DNA from: Robiginitomaculum sp.
Lineage (GTDB): Bacteria; Pseudomonadota; Alphaproteobacteria; Caulobacterales; Maricaulaceae
Direction: 5' to 3'
DNA: 64,000 nt
Assembly (NCBI GenBank): GCA_002733805.1
Contig: NVXG01000034.1
Location: 1 to 64,000 of the forward strand
Shown piece after piece: positions 10,201 through 19,175 of this stretch (within the stretch, counting starts at the first letter, position 1; every line of letters starts with the position of its first letter). Made by a program: the position numbers and the translations under genes. A model generated the notes under the pieces. That model saw nothing but the letters and a program-made list of their open reading frames with translations, did not search any database and had not been told where the DNA came from.

Positions 10201-11592
10201 TTATCCCGGAGCAATCATGTTTTCGGGGCGAACCAGAGCATCAAATTCCTGTTCGGTGACAAAGCCCATTCGCACCGCTTCTTCGCGCAACGTAGTTCCG
10301 TTTTTGTGCGCGGTTTTGGCCACCTTGGTGGCATTGTCATAGCCAATGCTCGGGGCCAACGCGGTCACCAGCATCAAGGAACGCTGCATCAATTCATCAA
10401 TCCGCTCCAGATCGGCCTCAATGCCAACCACGCAATTGTCGGTGAACGAGCGCGTGGCATCGGACAACAGGCGGATGCTTTGCATCATGTTGTGGATCAT
10501 CACCGGGCGAAACACGTTCAGCTCAAAGTGTCCCTGACTGCCGGCAAAGCTCAATGTGGCTTGGTTACCCATGACTTGCACGCAAACCATGGTCAGCGCC
10601 TCGGACTGGGTTGGGTTGACCTTGCCCGGCATGATCGACGAGCCGGGTTCATTGGCGGGCAGCACCAACTCGCCAAGGCCAGAGCGCGGGCCGGAGCCTA
10701 AAAACCGGATATCATTGGCAATCTTGAAAAGGGAAGCCGCGATGGTGTTCAGCGCGCCATGGGCCGCGACCATCCCGTCGCTGGCCGCCAGTGCCTCAAA
10801 TTTGTTGGGTGCGGTGCAAAAATCGATCCCGGTCAGATCGGCTACGTGGGCCGCAAATATTTTGGCAAAGCCTGGCTTGGTGTTGAGGCCAGTACCCACG
10901 GCGGTGCCGCCTTGGGCTAACGGCATCACTTCGGTTAACGCGCCATAGGCCCGGCGCAGGCCAAGGCCAACTTGCGCGGCATAGCCTGAAAATTCCTGAC
11001 CCAAGGTCAGTGGCGTTGCGTCCTGCGTGTGGGTGCGGCCATTTTTGATGATTTTGGCAAAATCCTGCTCTTTTTGGTGCAGGGCCCCGTGCAAATGTTC
11101 CAATGCCGGGATCAGATCGTTTTTGATCGAGGTGCCAGCCGCAATGTGCATGGCGGTTGGAAAGGTATCGTTTGAGGATTGGCTCATATTGACGTGGTCG
11201 TTCGGGTGAACCGGTGATTTTGAGCCAATTTCGCCGCCGAGGATTTCAATGGCCCGGTTGGCAATGACCTCATTGGCATTCATGTTAGACTGAGTGCCAG
11301 AGCCGGTTTGCCAGATCCGCAAGGGAAAATGGTCGTCCAGTTTGCCTTCAAATACTTCGCGGGCGGCCTTTTGGATCGCTTCGGCCAGTTTTGGCTCGAG
11401 CAGTCCTTGCTCCATATTGGTGGCTGCGGCGGCGTATTTGATCATGCCCAACGCGCGGATCAGCGGCACCGGCATGGTTTCGGTGCCAATATCAAAATTG
11501 ATCAGCGAGCGAGCGGTTTGCGCGCCATAATACTTGTCGGCAGGCACGGACAGGGGGCCAAAACTATCAGATTCAGTACGGGTTTTGCTCAT
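10201..11592 (-). CDS. fumC: Class II fumarate hydratase
   Basis: A 463-residue fumarase that converts fumarate and malate in the TCA cycle. Family motifs are [44 protein letters not shown], the [16 protein letters not shown] segment and the signature [11 protein letters not shown] on the mobile loop. The ATG at 11592 was preferred over the TTG codons just upstream because GGAGAG lies six bases before it. Two small conserved genes (DUF4169 and RHH) follow in the same direction. Confidence 0.96.
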   Translation of the reverse strand: MSKTRTESDSFGPLSVPADKYYGAQTARSLINFDIGTETMPVPLIRALGMIKYAAAATNMEQGLLEPKLAEAIQKAAREVFEGKLDDHFPLRIWQTGSGTQSNMNANEVIANRAIEILGGEIGSKSPVHPNDHVNMSQSSNDTFPTAMHIAAGTSIKNDLIPALEHLHGALHQKEQDFAKIIKNGRTHTQDATPLTLGQEFSGYAAQVGLGLRRAYGALTEVMPLAQGGTAVGTGLNTKPGFAKIFAAHVADLTGIDFCTAPNKFEALAASDGMVAAHGALNTIAASLFKIANDIRFLGSGPRSGLGELVLPANEPGSSIMPGKVNPTQSEALTMVCVQVMGNQATLSFAGSQGHFELNVFRPVMIHNMMQSIRLLSDATRSFTDNCVVGIEADLERIDELMQRSLMLVTALAPSIGYDNATKVAKTAHKNGTTLREEAVRMGFVTEQEFDALVRPENMIAPG

Positions 11593-11684
11593 CAACAACT
11601 CTCCGGGGGTTTCAAAATTTCTACCCGGATGTATTTCAGAAGCGCGGCGTAAGGTCCAGACCTGTGGCCCGGTTCTGCATGGGT

Positions 11685-12185
11685 TTATTTGCGACGAAAG
11701 GCGTCGAGGCTAACCACTTCGCCACTGGCATCGGCAGTTTGCGCGGCCGGTTCTTCTTTTTCGTTCGAGGTTTCATCGGTGGCTGGCGCGTTGGCTGCAG
11801 CAATCTCAGCTTCATCGCCGAGCGGAATTTCAAACTTCAGGCCAAATCCAACGGCTGGGTCGTGAAAGCTGGTTACGGCCCGATACGGCACTTGCAGATA
11901 TTTTGGGGTGCCATCAAAGCTCAACGTGACTTCAAAATGGTTGTCCAGCGCAGCCAGATCCCAAAATTGGTGCTCAAGCACAATGGTGATCTCATCCGGG
12001 TATTTGGCCAATAATTTTTCATCAATGGTAACGCCGGGCCAGCGGGTGCGAAAGGTAATGTAAAAATTGTGGCGTCCGGGCATGCCGTTTTCGGCAGCTT
12101 TGGCAATGGCGGCGCGAACTACGCCGCGCAATGCTTCTTGGGCCATCAGGTCATATCGCATTTGATCGTCGGTCAATATATTCAC
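11685..12185 (-). CDS. sspB: ClpXP adaptor SspB, alphaproteobacterial type
   Basis: A 166-residue protein. The substrate-binding domain has the alpha-type SspB pattern ([54 protein letters not shown]). It is followed by an acidic, Ala/Glu-rich linker and a short C-terminal XB-like tail ([10 protein letters not shown]) that should dock on ClpX. It delivers ssrA-tagged and other substrates to ClpXP. The start is a GTG at 12185 without a strong ribosome binding site; a start at the later ATG (MRYDL) is possible. The ssrA gene lies immediately upstream on the same strand. Confidence 0.92.
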   Translation of the reverse strand: MNILTDDQMRYDLMAQEALRGVVRAAIAKAAENGMPGRHNFYITFRTRWPGVTIDEKLLAKYPDEITIVLEHQFWDLAALDNHFEVTLSFDGTPKYLQVPYRAVTSFHDPAVGFGLKFEIPLGDEAEIAAANAPATDETSNEKEEPAAQTADASGEVVSLDAFRRK

Positions 12186-12243
12186 CCTTGCTTCTTTGGC
12201 GTATTTTTCCAGCCCATTTTTCTGGCCAGTTATTTTGACCCTT

Positions 12244-12272
12244 CAATTACGCGCCGGAAGAGGGCAGGTCAA
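12244..12272 (-). promoter_or_regulatory. Putative sspB promoter
   Basis: TTGACC (12272-12267) and TAATTG (12249-12244) on the minus strand are spaced by 17 bases, about 60 bases upstream of the sspB start codon. It lies after the ssrA termination region, so sspB can be transcribed independently of ssrA. Confidence 0.5.
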
Positions 12273-12276
12273 TCAC

Positions 12277-12317
12277 ACTCCCCATAAAGGTGAGATACCT
12301 TCGGGTGTTTGGGGAGT
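12277..12317. repeat. Nested inverted repeat between ssrA and sspB
   Basis: Outer arms ACTCCCC (12277-12283) and GGGGAGT (12311-12317) enclose a second hairpin with arms AAGGT and ACCTT. It sits between the ssrA termination region and the sspB promoter. It has no T-run and is therefore not an obvious intrinsic terminator. Confidence 0.5.
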
Positions 12318-12340
12318 TTATAAGCAAACAAAAAAGGGAA

Positions 12341-12668
12341 AAGTGGAGGCTTCTGTTGCCAGGTGCCTCCGAACCCCGCCTGATCTTTCAAGGGATCAGG
12401 AGTTAGATGCGAGTAACTCGCACAGCTTACGCTGCGAGAGCAAACTCTTGAGAATTGTTGTCATTAGCAACTATTCAAATTGAGCCTTTAACGGGCCTCA
12501 CCCGGGCAAAAGCTAACGATTTTTACTGTCCGTCGATGCTGTTTCGGCCCCATCAGCAAAGCTCTCGCAAAACAAGAGCGCAAGCATTGTTGGTGGAGCC
12601 GCCGGGTACTGCCCCCGGGTCCGAGCCAGTTATTACGCGCGTTTATCACCATAGTTCGCAAGCGAACA
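12341..12668 (-). ncRNA. ssrA: Transfer-messenger RNA (tmRNA), permuted two-piece form
   Basis: On the minus strand the acceptor piece comes first. It starts with a hairpin with a CTTG loop near 12667-12654, then a T-arm CCGGG-GGCAGTA-CCCGG and CGGCTCC-ACCA ending at 12591. After a processed spacer of about 39 bases the coding piece begins GGGGCCGAAACAGCATCGACGG at 12551; GGGGCCG pairs with CGGCTCC to form the 7-bp acceptor stem. The reading frame encodes the tag ANDNNSQEFALAA followed by TAA. A GGAGGC/GCCTCC hairpin and T-rich run (about 12364-12333) close the gene. A TATATA -10-like box lies at 12679-12674. It rescues stalled ribosomes with SmpB. Confidence 0.93.
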
Positions 12669-12766
12669 ACTCATATATAGGGGGCGATTGGGTTAAAATA
12701 AAGGCAAAAAGGATGATTTTTTAAGGATGCTGGCCCCTGCCAAGGGATTGGGGCGGCAAGTCTGCG

Positions 12767-13732
12767 TCACTCCTGCGCCCTCTCTGGACCCCACGCAGAC
12801 AGCTTGAACCAATCGGGATGGTGGATCAGGATATCCCGGTGCGACACAGCGGGCGGCGTGTCGTGGCCGGGAAATAGGGCAATACTTGGCTGCTCCCGTA
12901 ACAAAGCCCGGACCTGATTGCGTACCTGGGCGGCGCGTTCTGGGTGGGCTGCAATGCGCTGCACATCGTCGGAAGCCAACCAGTCGCGATGGACGATTGC
13001 ATCCCCAGCCAGCAATGCCGGACCTTCGCCAAGTGCCACCAGAACCATCAGGTCTTCTGCCGTATGACCTCCGCCGGGAAGCAATGAGAGGGACCCATCA
13101 CCAAACAGATCGATGGACCCATCAAAAGGAGGCAGCGGTGAAGCCGCTTCAAAATCAATCATCTGGCGTTGGGCTGTCAGTGCCCGCTTTTTCAACGCGG
13201 CCTGTGATTGCGGCCCCGCGATCACACTGGCATTGGGAAACGCGGCGATCCGGCCTGTATGGTCGTCATGCAAATGGGATAGAATCACCAACCCCACATC
13301 CAATGGGTCTAGTCCGGCTTCGATCATTTGCGCGTCTAAAGCGCGGCTAGGCTGACCAATGCTTTGGATTAAAAACCGCATTGGAAACGGATAGGCTGCT
13401 TCGCCGCGCCGCGCGACTTCAAGGCAAAACCCGGTGTCAAATACCACCAAGCCCTTGGACGGATGGGCGATTACAAAGGCTGGATTGGGCCGCCACGGTC
13501 GGGCATTGCCGACCAACAGCCACGACATCCGGTTCATCCCGGTGTTAAATACATGCAGACGAAGGCCTTCGATTGCGCCCGGTAAGACAATCGTTTGATC
13601 GGCAATGTCCGGGCCGGGGCGAACCATTGGACGATACCACAATAGCGCCACCACAAGGGCGACCATTGCGCCCAGAACAATTCCACTGCCCAACACAACA
13701 CGCGACACGGATTTTTTGCTGGAACGGGTCAC
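12767..13732 (-). CDS. Membrane-anchored metallo-beta-lactamase fold hydrolase
   Basis: A 321-residue protein with one N-terminal transmembrane helix (about residues 11-37) and an MBL fold outside it. The metal-binding motif SHLHDDHTG, GGGHTAED, GDAIVHRDW and FPGHD give all the usual zinc ligands. The layout resembles lactonase-like hydrolases. The GTG at 13732 is preferred over the upstream TTG because AAGGA lies seven bases before it. Likely periplasmic facing; the substrate (lactone or another ester) is unknown. It is divergent from thyA. Confidence 0.82.
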   Translation of the reverse strand: MTRSSKKSVSRVVLGSGIVLGAMVALVVALLWYRPMVRPGPDIADQTIVLPGAIEGLRLHVFNTGMNRMSWLLVGNARPWRPNPAFVIAHPSKGLVVFDTGFCLEVARRGEAAYPFPMRFLIQSIGQPSRALDAQMIEAGLDPLDVGLVILSHLHDDHTGRIAAFPNASVIAGPQSQAALKKRALTAQRQMIDFEAASPLPPFDGSIDLFGDGSLSLLPGGGHTAEDLMVLVALGEGPALLAGDAIVHRDWLASDDVQRIAAHPERAAQVRNQVRALLREQPSIALFPGHDTPPAVSHRDILIHHPDWFKLSAWGPERAQE

Positions 13733-13844
13733 ATAAATTTCCTTCAAATTGGGAAAAGCTTGGCACGGGTTTACGAGCTTCGCACATTACAAGAGAATCA
13801 GCTACACACTCTATTTACGCCATATACCCATTTCAGGAGTCCGC

Positions 13845-14639
13845 ATGCGGCAATATCTTGATCTACTCGCTGATGTATCGACCCATGGCGTGACCCGTGA
13901 TGATCGCACTGGCACCGGGACCAAGGGGGTGTTTGGTCGGCAAATGCGTTTTGATCTGGCGATGGGCTTTCCGGTGCTGACCACCAAGAAGCTGCATTTG
14001 CGCTCGATCATTATTGAACTGCTGTGGTTCCTGACCGGGGATACCAATATCAAATACTTGAAAGACAACGGCGTTCGCATCTGGGATGACTGGGCCGATG
14101 AGCAGGGCGATCTTGGTCCGGTCTACGGCAAGCAATGGCGCAAATGGGAAACAGCAGATGGCCGGGTGATCGACCAGATCAAAGCGGTGATCGAGCAGAT
14201 CAAAACCAACCCCAATTCGCGCCGCCATATTGTTACCGCATGGAACCCGGCTGAAATGGACCAGATGGCCTTACCGCCCTGTCATTGTCTGTTTCAGTTT
14301 TTTGTGGCGGATGGCAAATTGTCTTGTCAGTTGTACCAACGCTCGGCTGATATTTTTTTAGGCGTGCCGTTTAACATTGCGTCTTATGCGCTACTCACTC
14401 TGATGATGGCGCAAGTCACGGGGCTGGAGGCCGGCGAGTTCGTACACAGCTTTGGCGATCTGCACCTGTACCTGAACCATCAGGAACAGGCGGAAAAACA
14501 GCTTGCCCGCACACCGGGACCACTACCAATTATGCAGATCAACCCAAAGATCACCGATATTTTTGATTTCACCTATGACGATTTCAAACTGGTTGATTAT
14601 GCCCCGCAGGCTCACATCGCGGCCAAAGTTGCGGTGTAG
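13845..14639 (+). CDS. thyA: Thymidylate synthase
   Basis: A 264-residue ThyA that makes dTMP from dUMP using methylene-tetrahydrofolate. The catalytic cysteine is C146 in [22 protein letters not shown] at the N terminus, the [21 protein letters not shown] segment and [14 protein letters not shown] are all conserved. The ATG at 13845 follows AGGAG. Dihydrofolate reductase, which regenerates the cofactor, lies about 600 bases downstream with one antisense gene between. Confidence 0.97.
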   Translation: MRQYLDLLADVSTHGVTRDDRTGTGTKGVFGRQMRFDLAMGFPVLTTKKLHLRSIIIELLWFLTGDTNIKYLKDNGVRIWDDWADEQGDLGPVYGKQWRKWETADGRVIDQIKAVIEQIKTNPNSRRHIVTAWNPAEMDQMALPPCHCLFQFFVADGKLSCQLYQRSADIFLGVPFNIASYALLTLMMAQVTGLEAGEFVHSFGDLHLYLNHQEQAEKQLARTPGPLPIMQINPKITDIFDFTYDDFKLVDYAPQAHIAAKVAV

Positions 14640-14644
14640 CCATT

Positions 14645-15178
14645 TTATCCTCCCCCTTCATGGGGGAGGTGCCCCAAAGGGGTGGTCTGATTTTCAGATC
14701 GCCGCACCACCAGCGCCACGACCACTGCGCCAACCATTTTGCCCAAAACCGACATCACGGCATTGGCAATGGTGAAGAACCCGGCGCCGACCAAAAACAC
14801 TACGCTATCGATTGGCGAGGCAATCAGACTGGATAAAAACACCCGGGTGGACAATCGAAATTTGGTGAAGGTAAACAGTGACCAATCGACCAGTTCGGAA
14901 ATCGCAAAAGCCGCTCCCGAAGCCAAAGCCAGACGGGGGCCAGCCAGCACTACGGTAATGGCCAGCGCAATAACCATGGCGATCAAGACCTTGTGGCCCA
15001 CTTCGCGTTGGGCAAAGTCGCGCACTACCAGCACCAAGCCAGTTACAATGGTCACCGGATTAAAGGCCCAACTGCCAAACAGCTCGATATTGGGGGCCCA
15101 CGTAAATGACCAATTCACAAACGGGATCAGTGCGACATAAACAAGGGTCCATTTTATGGAAAATAGTTTGTCGAACAT
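14645..15178 (-). CDS. VUT family (YhhQ-like) transporter, probable queuosine precursor uptake
   Basis: A 177-residue membrane protein with about five to six hydrophobic segments. Family motifs are GLVLVVRDFAQREVGHK, SGAAFAISELVDWSLF and SLIASPIDSVVFL, as in the VUT/YhhQ family of queuosine-precursor (queuine or preQ1) importers. The last residues (TTPLGHLPHEGGG) are encoded by a palindromic intergenic repeat, so the C terminus has been extended or replaced by that repeat. It is antisense between thyA and folA, and its start overlaps the open frame upstream of folA. Confidence 0.82.
   Translation of the reverse strand: MFDKLFSIKWTLVYVALIPFVNWSFTWAPNIELFGSWAFNPVTIVTGLVLVVRDFAQREVGHKVLIAMVIALAITVVLAGPRLALASGAAFAISELVDWSLFTFTKFRLSTRVFLSSLIASPIDSVVFLVGAGFFTIANAVMSVLGKMVGAVVVALVVRRSENQTTPLGHLPHEGGG
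14648..14690. repeat. Palindromic repeat at the thyA/VUT convergent junction
   Basis: CCTCCCCC-TTCAT-GGGGGAGG forms a perfect hairpin and is followed by GTGCCCCAAAGGGGTGG. This is the type of short palindrome commonly dispersed between alphaproteobacterial genes. It begins nine bases after the thyA stop and encodes the end of the convergent gene. Confidence 0.7.
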
Positions 15179-15227
15179 GGCCCACCCCGGTAAACTTGAA
15201 TTTGGGTCGTCATTACAGCACGGGATT

Positions 15228-15734
15228 ATGCAACCTCAAACCAAACTTTCAATGATTGTCGCCGCAGGGCAAAACAATGTGATCGGTCAGAATGGCGTGA
15301 TGCCGTGGCGGCTGCGCTCGGATCTGGCGCATTTCAAACGCGTGACTTCGGGCAAGCCGGTTTTGATGGGCCGCAAGACTTGGGCTAGCCTGTTTGTGCA
15401 ACCCCTGCCGGGCCGAGATAATCTGGTGTTGAGCCGCAATGCGGATTTTGCGGCCAAAGGTGCAAAGGTCTTTCGCGATTTGAATGCGATGATCGCTCAT
15501 GCCCGTGGGTTGGATACCAAGGAGGCAATTATCATTGGCGGTGAAACCTTGTACCGGGCTGCTTTGCCGCTGTGCGACCGGGTGTATTTAACCAAGGTTG
15601 ATGCCAGCCCGGACGGAGATACGTTTTTTCCGGAATTAGCCGAGACAGAATGGCGGCTGGTTTCCCAGCAGCCGTATCCGGCGACAGATAAAGACGATCA
15701 TGCCTTTGTCTGCCAAGTGTTTGAACGGCCTTGA
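15228..15734 (+). CDS. folA: Dihydrofolate reductase
   Basis: A 168-residue DHFR. Motifs: IVAAGQNNVIGQNGVMPWRL with the active-site loop, the acidic catalytic D in RSDLAHFK, PVLMGRKTWAS, and IIIGGETLYRAALP. It reduces dihydrofolate to tetrahydrofolate with NADPH. The ATG at 15228 is favoured because it is closest to the conserved N terminus, although its ribosome binding site is weak; the open frame reaches back to 15156. It should complement the upstream thyA. Confidence 0.93.
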   Translation: MQPQTKLSMIVAAGQNNVIGQNGVMPWRLRSDLAHFKRVTSGKPVLMGRKTWASLFVQPLPGRDNLVLSRNADFAAKGAKVFRDLNAMIAHARGLDTKEAIIIGGETLYRAALPLCDRVYLTKVDASPDGDTFFPELAETEWRLVSQQPYPATDKDDHAFVCQVFERP

Positions 15735-15752
15735 CCGGGTCGTTACAGTCTA

Positions 15753-15880
15753 CCGCTGGCCGATTCTTCGAGGCCACTGCGTGGCACCTCAGGATGAGGT
15801 ATTTGGTGAAACGAACCGCACCTAATACCACCCACCTCATGCTGAGGTGCGACTGCAAGGAGCCTCGAAGCATCGGCAAC
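15753..15880. repeat. Palindromic dispersed element, copy 2
   Basis: This is the same unit as at 5623-5753 in reverse orientation, with more mismatches in the arms (for example CGATTCTTCG instead of CGATGCTTCG on one side). The internal palindromes CACCTCAGGATGAGGT and CACCTCATGCTGAGGTG are retained. It fills the gap between the convergent folA and mrp. Confidence 0.85.
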
Positions 15881-15889
15881 ATACGTTAC

Positions 15890-16975
15890 CTAAATCGCGG
15901 CCAGCACCTTATCAGCCAGATCAGCAAATATCTTGCCCAACGGGCTATTCGGGTCTGTGGCTACTGGTTTGCCTTCGTCAGAGCTTTCCCGCAATTTGGG
16001 GTCGAGCGGTATTTCGCCCAAAAACGGCGTGTCCAGTTCGCTGGCCACGCGCTCGGCACCGCCTTTGCCGAAAATGTCGATGCGTTCCCCGGTTTCGGGA
16101 TGGATGAAACCAGACATATTTTCGATAACACCCAGGATCGGAACTTTTGCTTTGCGGAACATATTGACCCCGCGTCGCACATCGGCCAGCGCCACTTCTT
16201 GCGGTGTGGCGGCGATCACCGCACCGGCCAGATTGACCGTTTGTACCAGAGTTAAATGTGCGTCTCCGGTGCCCGGCGGCATATCAACCACCAACACATC
16301 CAACTCGCCCCATTCACAGTCTGAGAACATTTGTTGTAATGCGCCAATGATCATCGGTCCGCGCCAGATCACCGCTTGGCCATCACTGACCATAAAGCCC
16401 ATGGACAAGATTTTAACCCCGTGGGCTTCCAGTGGAATGATTTTTTGGTCTTTGTTCAATGTGGGTTTTTGCCCGGTTAGGCCAAACAGAATCGGTGCGG
16501 ACGGGCCGTAAATATCGGCATCCATCAGGCCAACCTTTTTGCCCTTTTTGGCCAAAGCTACAGCCAGATTAGCCGCGATGGTTGATTTACCCACGCCGCC
16601 TTTGCCCGAAGCCACGGCAACAACCGCGCCAACGCCCGGCAGTTCTTTGGGGGTGGGCGGCGGCGGCGTGCCATGGCCGCCCGACATGGGGGGGCGTTTT
16701 TTGGGTGGCTCGCTTTGTGGCGTCTCATTGTGCGAAGTGAGCACAGCGGTTACCGCATTGATGCCTCTGATTTTGCGAACGGCTTTTTCGGCCATTGCTC
16801 GGACCTGCTCCATGGCCTCGGCCTGTTCGCGGCTGGTTTGGATGGCAAAGCCGACCCGATCGTCCTTGACGGTCAATCCCTGCACCAGTCCGGTATCGAG
16901 AATAGATCGTCCGCTGGCCGGGTCTTTGATTTTTGCCAAGGCCGCTTCGACTTTTTGTTTTAATTTATCTGTCAT
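15890..16975 (-). CDS. mrp: Mrp/ApbC-family P-loop iron-sulfur carrier ATPase
   Basis: A 361-residue protein with an N-terminal MIP18/DUF59 domain (about residues 1-95), a Pro-rich linker and an ATPase domain with the deviant Walker A GKGGVGKSTIAANLA, the LMDADIYGPSAPILFG switch and VVDMPPGTGDAHLTL. The CxxC pair present in some Mrp proteins is replaced here by FIHPETGERIDIFG, as is common in alphaproteobacterial homologues. It is thought to help load Fe-S clusters onto client proteins. The ATG at 16975 matches the DUF59 start. Confidence 0.92.
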   Translation of the reverse strand: MTDKLKQKVEAALAKIKDPASGRSILDTGLVQGLTVKDDRVGFAIQTSREQAEAMEQVRAMAEKAVRKIRGINAVTAVLTSHNETPQSEPPKKRPPMSGGHGTPPPPTPKELPGVGAVVAVASGKGGVGKSTIAANLAVALAKKGKKVGLMDADIYGPSAPILFGLTGQKPTLNKDQKIIPLEAHGVKILSMGFMVSDGQAVIWRGPMIIGALQQMFSDCEWGELDVLVVDMPPGTGDAHLTLVQTVNLAGAVIAATPQEVALADVRRGVNMFRKAKVPILGVIENMSGFIHPETGERIDIFGKGGAERVASELDTPFLGEIPLDPKLRESSDEGKPVATDPNSPLGKIFADLADKVLAAI

Positions 16976-17062
16976 AATTCTCTTCTTACGCTTGCACATT
17001 GTTTCATCTAACGCCACATATCGTGTTACTGTTCAACTGATTCAAGAAAAAAGTGAGAGAAC

Positions 17063-18199
17063 ATGGCTTCGAACAACCAACAAAATGGTAATGGCGACGG
17101 TCCATGGGGTCAAAAACCCGGTGGTGGCGGCAAAGGACCGTGGGGTTCCGGCCCCGGTGGTGGTGAAGATCTACCCAATATTGACGTCGATGAAATGATC
17201 CGAAACCTGACTGGTAAATTTGGCGGTGTGTTTGGCGGTGGCGGCGGACGCGGCAAAGGCGGCGGCCAATTGGGCGGTTTTGGCATTGGTGTGTTTTTAA
17301 TCTTAGGCGCTTTTTTATGGATCGCTATGCCCGGCTCTGGCTGGTATGTGGCTGAGGCCGATGAAGAAGGCGTGGTTTTGCGCTTTGGGGCGTACACCCG
17401 AACCGAGCCACCTGGCTTTCACTTCAAATTACCAGTGCCGTTTGAACGGGTGTTGAAACCAAAAGTAACAGCGGCGCACCAGATTGATGTTGGATTTTCC
17501 AAATCAAATGGTTCGGAGCGCGGCATTCCCGGCGAGAGCCTGATGCTGACCGGTGATGAGAATATCGTGGAACTGGGCTTTTCAGTATTTTGGCAAATCA
17601 AGGAAGCACAGGCCTATTTGTTTAATATTGAAAGCCCTGACATTGCTCTAAAAGCCGTAGCCGAAAGCGCCATGCGCGAAATTGTTGGCAAAAACACCTT
17701 GCAGGATATTATTACGGCGCGTCGGGGCCAGATCGAGGAAGAGGCGCGGGATAATATTCAAGTAATCATGGATGGATATGGGGCTGGCATTGTGGTGACG
17801 CAGGTGCAAATTGCTCGTTCTCAAGCGCCCGGGCAGGTCAATGACGCGTTTCGCGACGTGGTGAATGCGGCGCAGGACAAGGAAACCACGATCAATGTGG
17901 CCACGGCCTATCGCAATGATAAAGTGCCAAAAGCTCGCGGTGGTGCTCAGCAACTGATCCAAGAAGCCGAAGCTTATCGCGAGGCCCGCGTGGCCGAAGC
18001 CAAGGGTGAGGCGGCTCGTTTCACACTGGTTTACCAAGAATACAAGCTGGCTCCACAGGTCACCCGGCAACGGATGTATCTGGAAACCATGGAGCGGGTT
18101 CTGGAGAATTCGGAAAAAATCTTGCTCGACCCCGAAAGTGCAGGCGGGGTTGTGCCCTATCTGCCCTTAGGTGAATTGAACAAAGGCAAAGGACAATAA
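17063..18199 (+). CDS. hflK: HflK, SPFH subunit of the FtsH-regulating HflKC complex
   Basis: A 378-residue membrane protein: a Gly-rich cytoplasmic N terminus (residues 1-70), one transmembrane helix (about 72-92) and a periplasmic SPFH/band 7 domain, then an Ala/Glu-rich helix and a short tail. Typical stretches are EEGVVLRFGAYTRTEPPGFH, SLMLTGDENIVELGFSVFW and EAEAYREARVAEAKGEA. With HflC it forms a large cage around the FtsH protease. AAAAAGTGAGAG precedes the ATG. The hflC start follows the stop by only two bases. Confidence 0.96.
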   Translation: MASNNQQNGNGDGPWGQKPGGGGKGPWGSGPGGGEDLPNIDVDEMIRNLTGKFGGVFGGGGGRGKGGGQLGGFGIGVFLILGAFLWIAMPGSGWYVAEADEEGVVLRFGAYTRTEPPGFHFKLPVPFERVLKPKVTAAHQIDVGFSKSNGSERGIPGESLMLTGDENIVELGFSVFWQIKEAQAYLFNIESPDIALKAVAESAMREIVGKNTLQDIITARRGQIEEEARDNIQVIMDGYGAGIVVTQVQIARSQAPGQVNDAFRDVVNAAQDKETTINVATAYRNDKVPKARGGAQQLIQEAEAYREARVAEAKGEAARFTLVYQEYKLAPQVTRQRMYLETMERVLENSEKILLDPESAGGVVPYLPLGELNKGKGQ

Positions 18200-18201
18200 T
18201 C

Positions 18202-19092
18202 ATGAGACGTTTAACTTTACCTTTGGTGATCCTGCTGATTTTTGGCGGTACCATGCTGGCAAAAACCGTGGCCTTTTCGGTGGATCAACGTGAACAAGCA
18301 CTGGTTTTGATGTTTGGTAATGCCAAACGGGTGGAACATGCGTGGAGCAGTGATGACAAACCCGGTTTAAAATTCAAATTGCCATGGGAAAACGTAGTGT
18401 TTTTCGATCGCCGTAATTTGATGCTGGAAGCCCCGGCCAAACAAATCTTGGCATCCGATCAAGAATGGTTGGTGGTTGATGTGTTTGCGCGCTACCGGAT
18501 TGCCGATCCATTGCTGTTCTATCAACGGGTAACCACGGTGCGCGGTGCAGAATTGCGGATGACGCCATTTCTCGAAGCCTCCGTGAAAAGTGTGCTGGGT
18601 AGCCATGACAGCGCCGAGATTGTTTCCGGACATCGGGTGCAGATGATGCAGGACATTCGCACACAGCTCGAAACCCAAACCAGAAACGCCAATTTGGGCA
18701 TCGAGATCATCGACGTGAAAATTCGCCATGCAGATCTGCCGGCCGAAAACGCCGCCAAAGTGTTCTTGCGGATGGAAACCGAACGGCATCAGGAAGCCGC
18801 CAAAATCCGCGCTGAGGGCGAAGAAGCTGCTCTCAAATTGCGGGCCGAAGCGGATCGTGAAGTGCGGGTGATTTTGGCTAACGCCAAGGAACAATCCTCA
18901 AGAATTCGCGGTACAGGCGATGCCGAGCGCAATGAAATTTACGCGAAGGCCTATAGTCAGGACCCGGAATTCTTCGCGTTTTATCGCTCAATGGAAGCCT
19001 ATGAAAGGGCACTGGCCAATGGCAAGACCTCGATGGTGCTTTCACCAGACAGCGAGTTCTTCCGCTATTTCGGAAGCCAGAGCGGTAAATAA
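18202..19092 (+). CDS. hflC: HflC, SPFH subunit of the HflKC complex
   Basis: A 296-residue partner of HflK: an N-terminal membrane anchor (LPLVILLIFGGTMLAKTVAF) and an SPFH domain (VDQREQALVLMFGNAKR, EWLVVDVFARYRIADPLLFY, GIEIIDVKIRHADLP), followed by a charged helical region (EGEEAALKLRAEADREV). It is translated directly after hflK. An intrinsic terminator follows 25 bases after the stop. Confidence 0.96.
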   Translation: MRRLTLPLVILLIFGGTMLAKTVAFSVDQREQALVLMFGNAKRVEHAWSSDDKPGLKFKLPWENVVFFDRRNLMLEAPAKQILASDQEWLVVDVFARYRIADPLLFYQRVTTVRGAELRMTPFLEASVKSVLGSHDSAEIVSGHRVQMMQDIRTQLETQTRNANLGIEIIDVKIRHADLPAENAAKVFLRMETERHQEAAKIRAEGEEAALKLRAEADREVRVILANAKEQSSRIRGTGDAERNEIYAKAYSQDPEFFAFYRSMEAYERALANGKTSMVLSPDSEFFRYFGSQSGK

Positions 19093-19117
19093 AACAAAAC
19101 GCCAAAACAAACAAAAA

Positions 19118-19154
19118 ACCGCCCCGAGGGAGACTTCCGGGGCGGTTTTCTTTT
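19118..19154 (+). terminator. Intrinsic terminator of hflKC
   Basis: A perfect 9-bp stem ACCGCCCCG (19118-19126) / CGGGGCGGT (19138-19146) with an 11-base loop, followed by TTTTCTTTT. The run of A before the stem makes it potentially bidirectional. Confidence 0.92.
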
Positions 19155-19175
19155 GGCCTACCTGTTGTGCGGTAG

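Noticed and set aside
12196-12724. Overlapping plus-strand open frames of 89-95 residues
   Set aside because: They run antisense through the tmRNA gene, whose structure and tag are clear on the minus strand.
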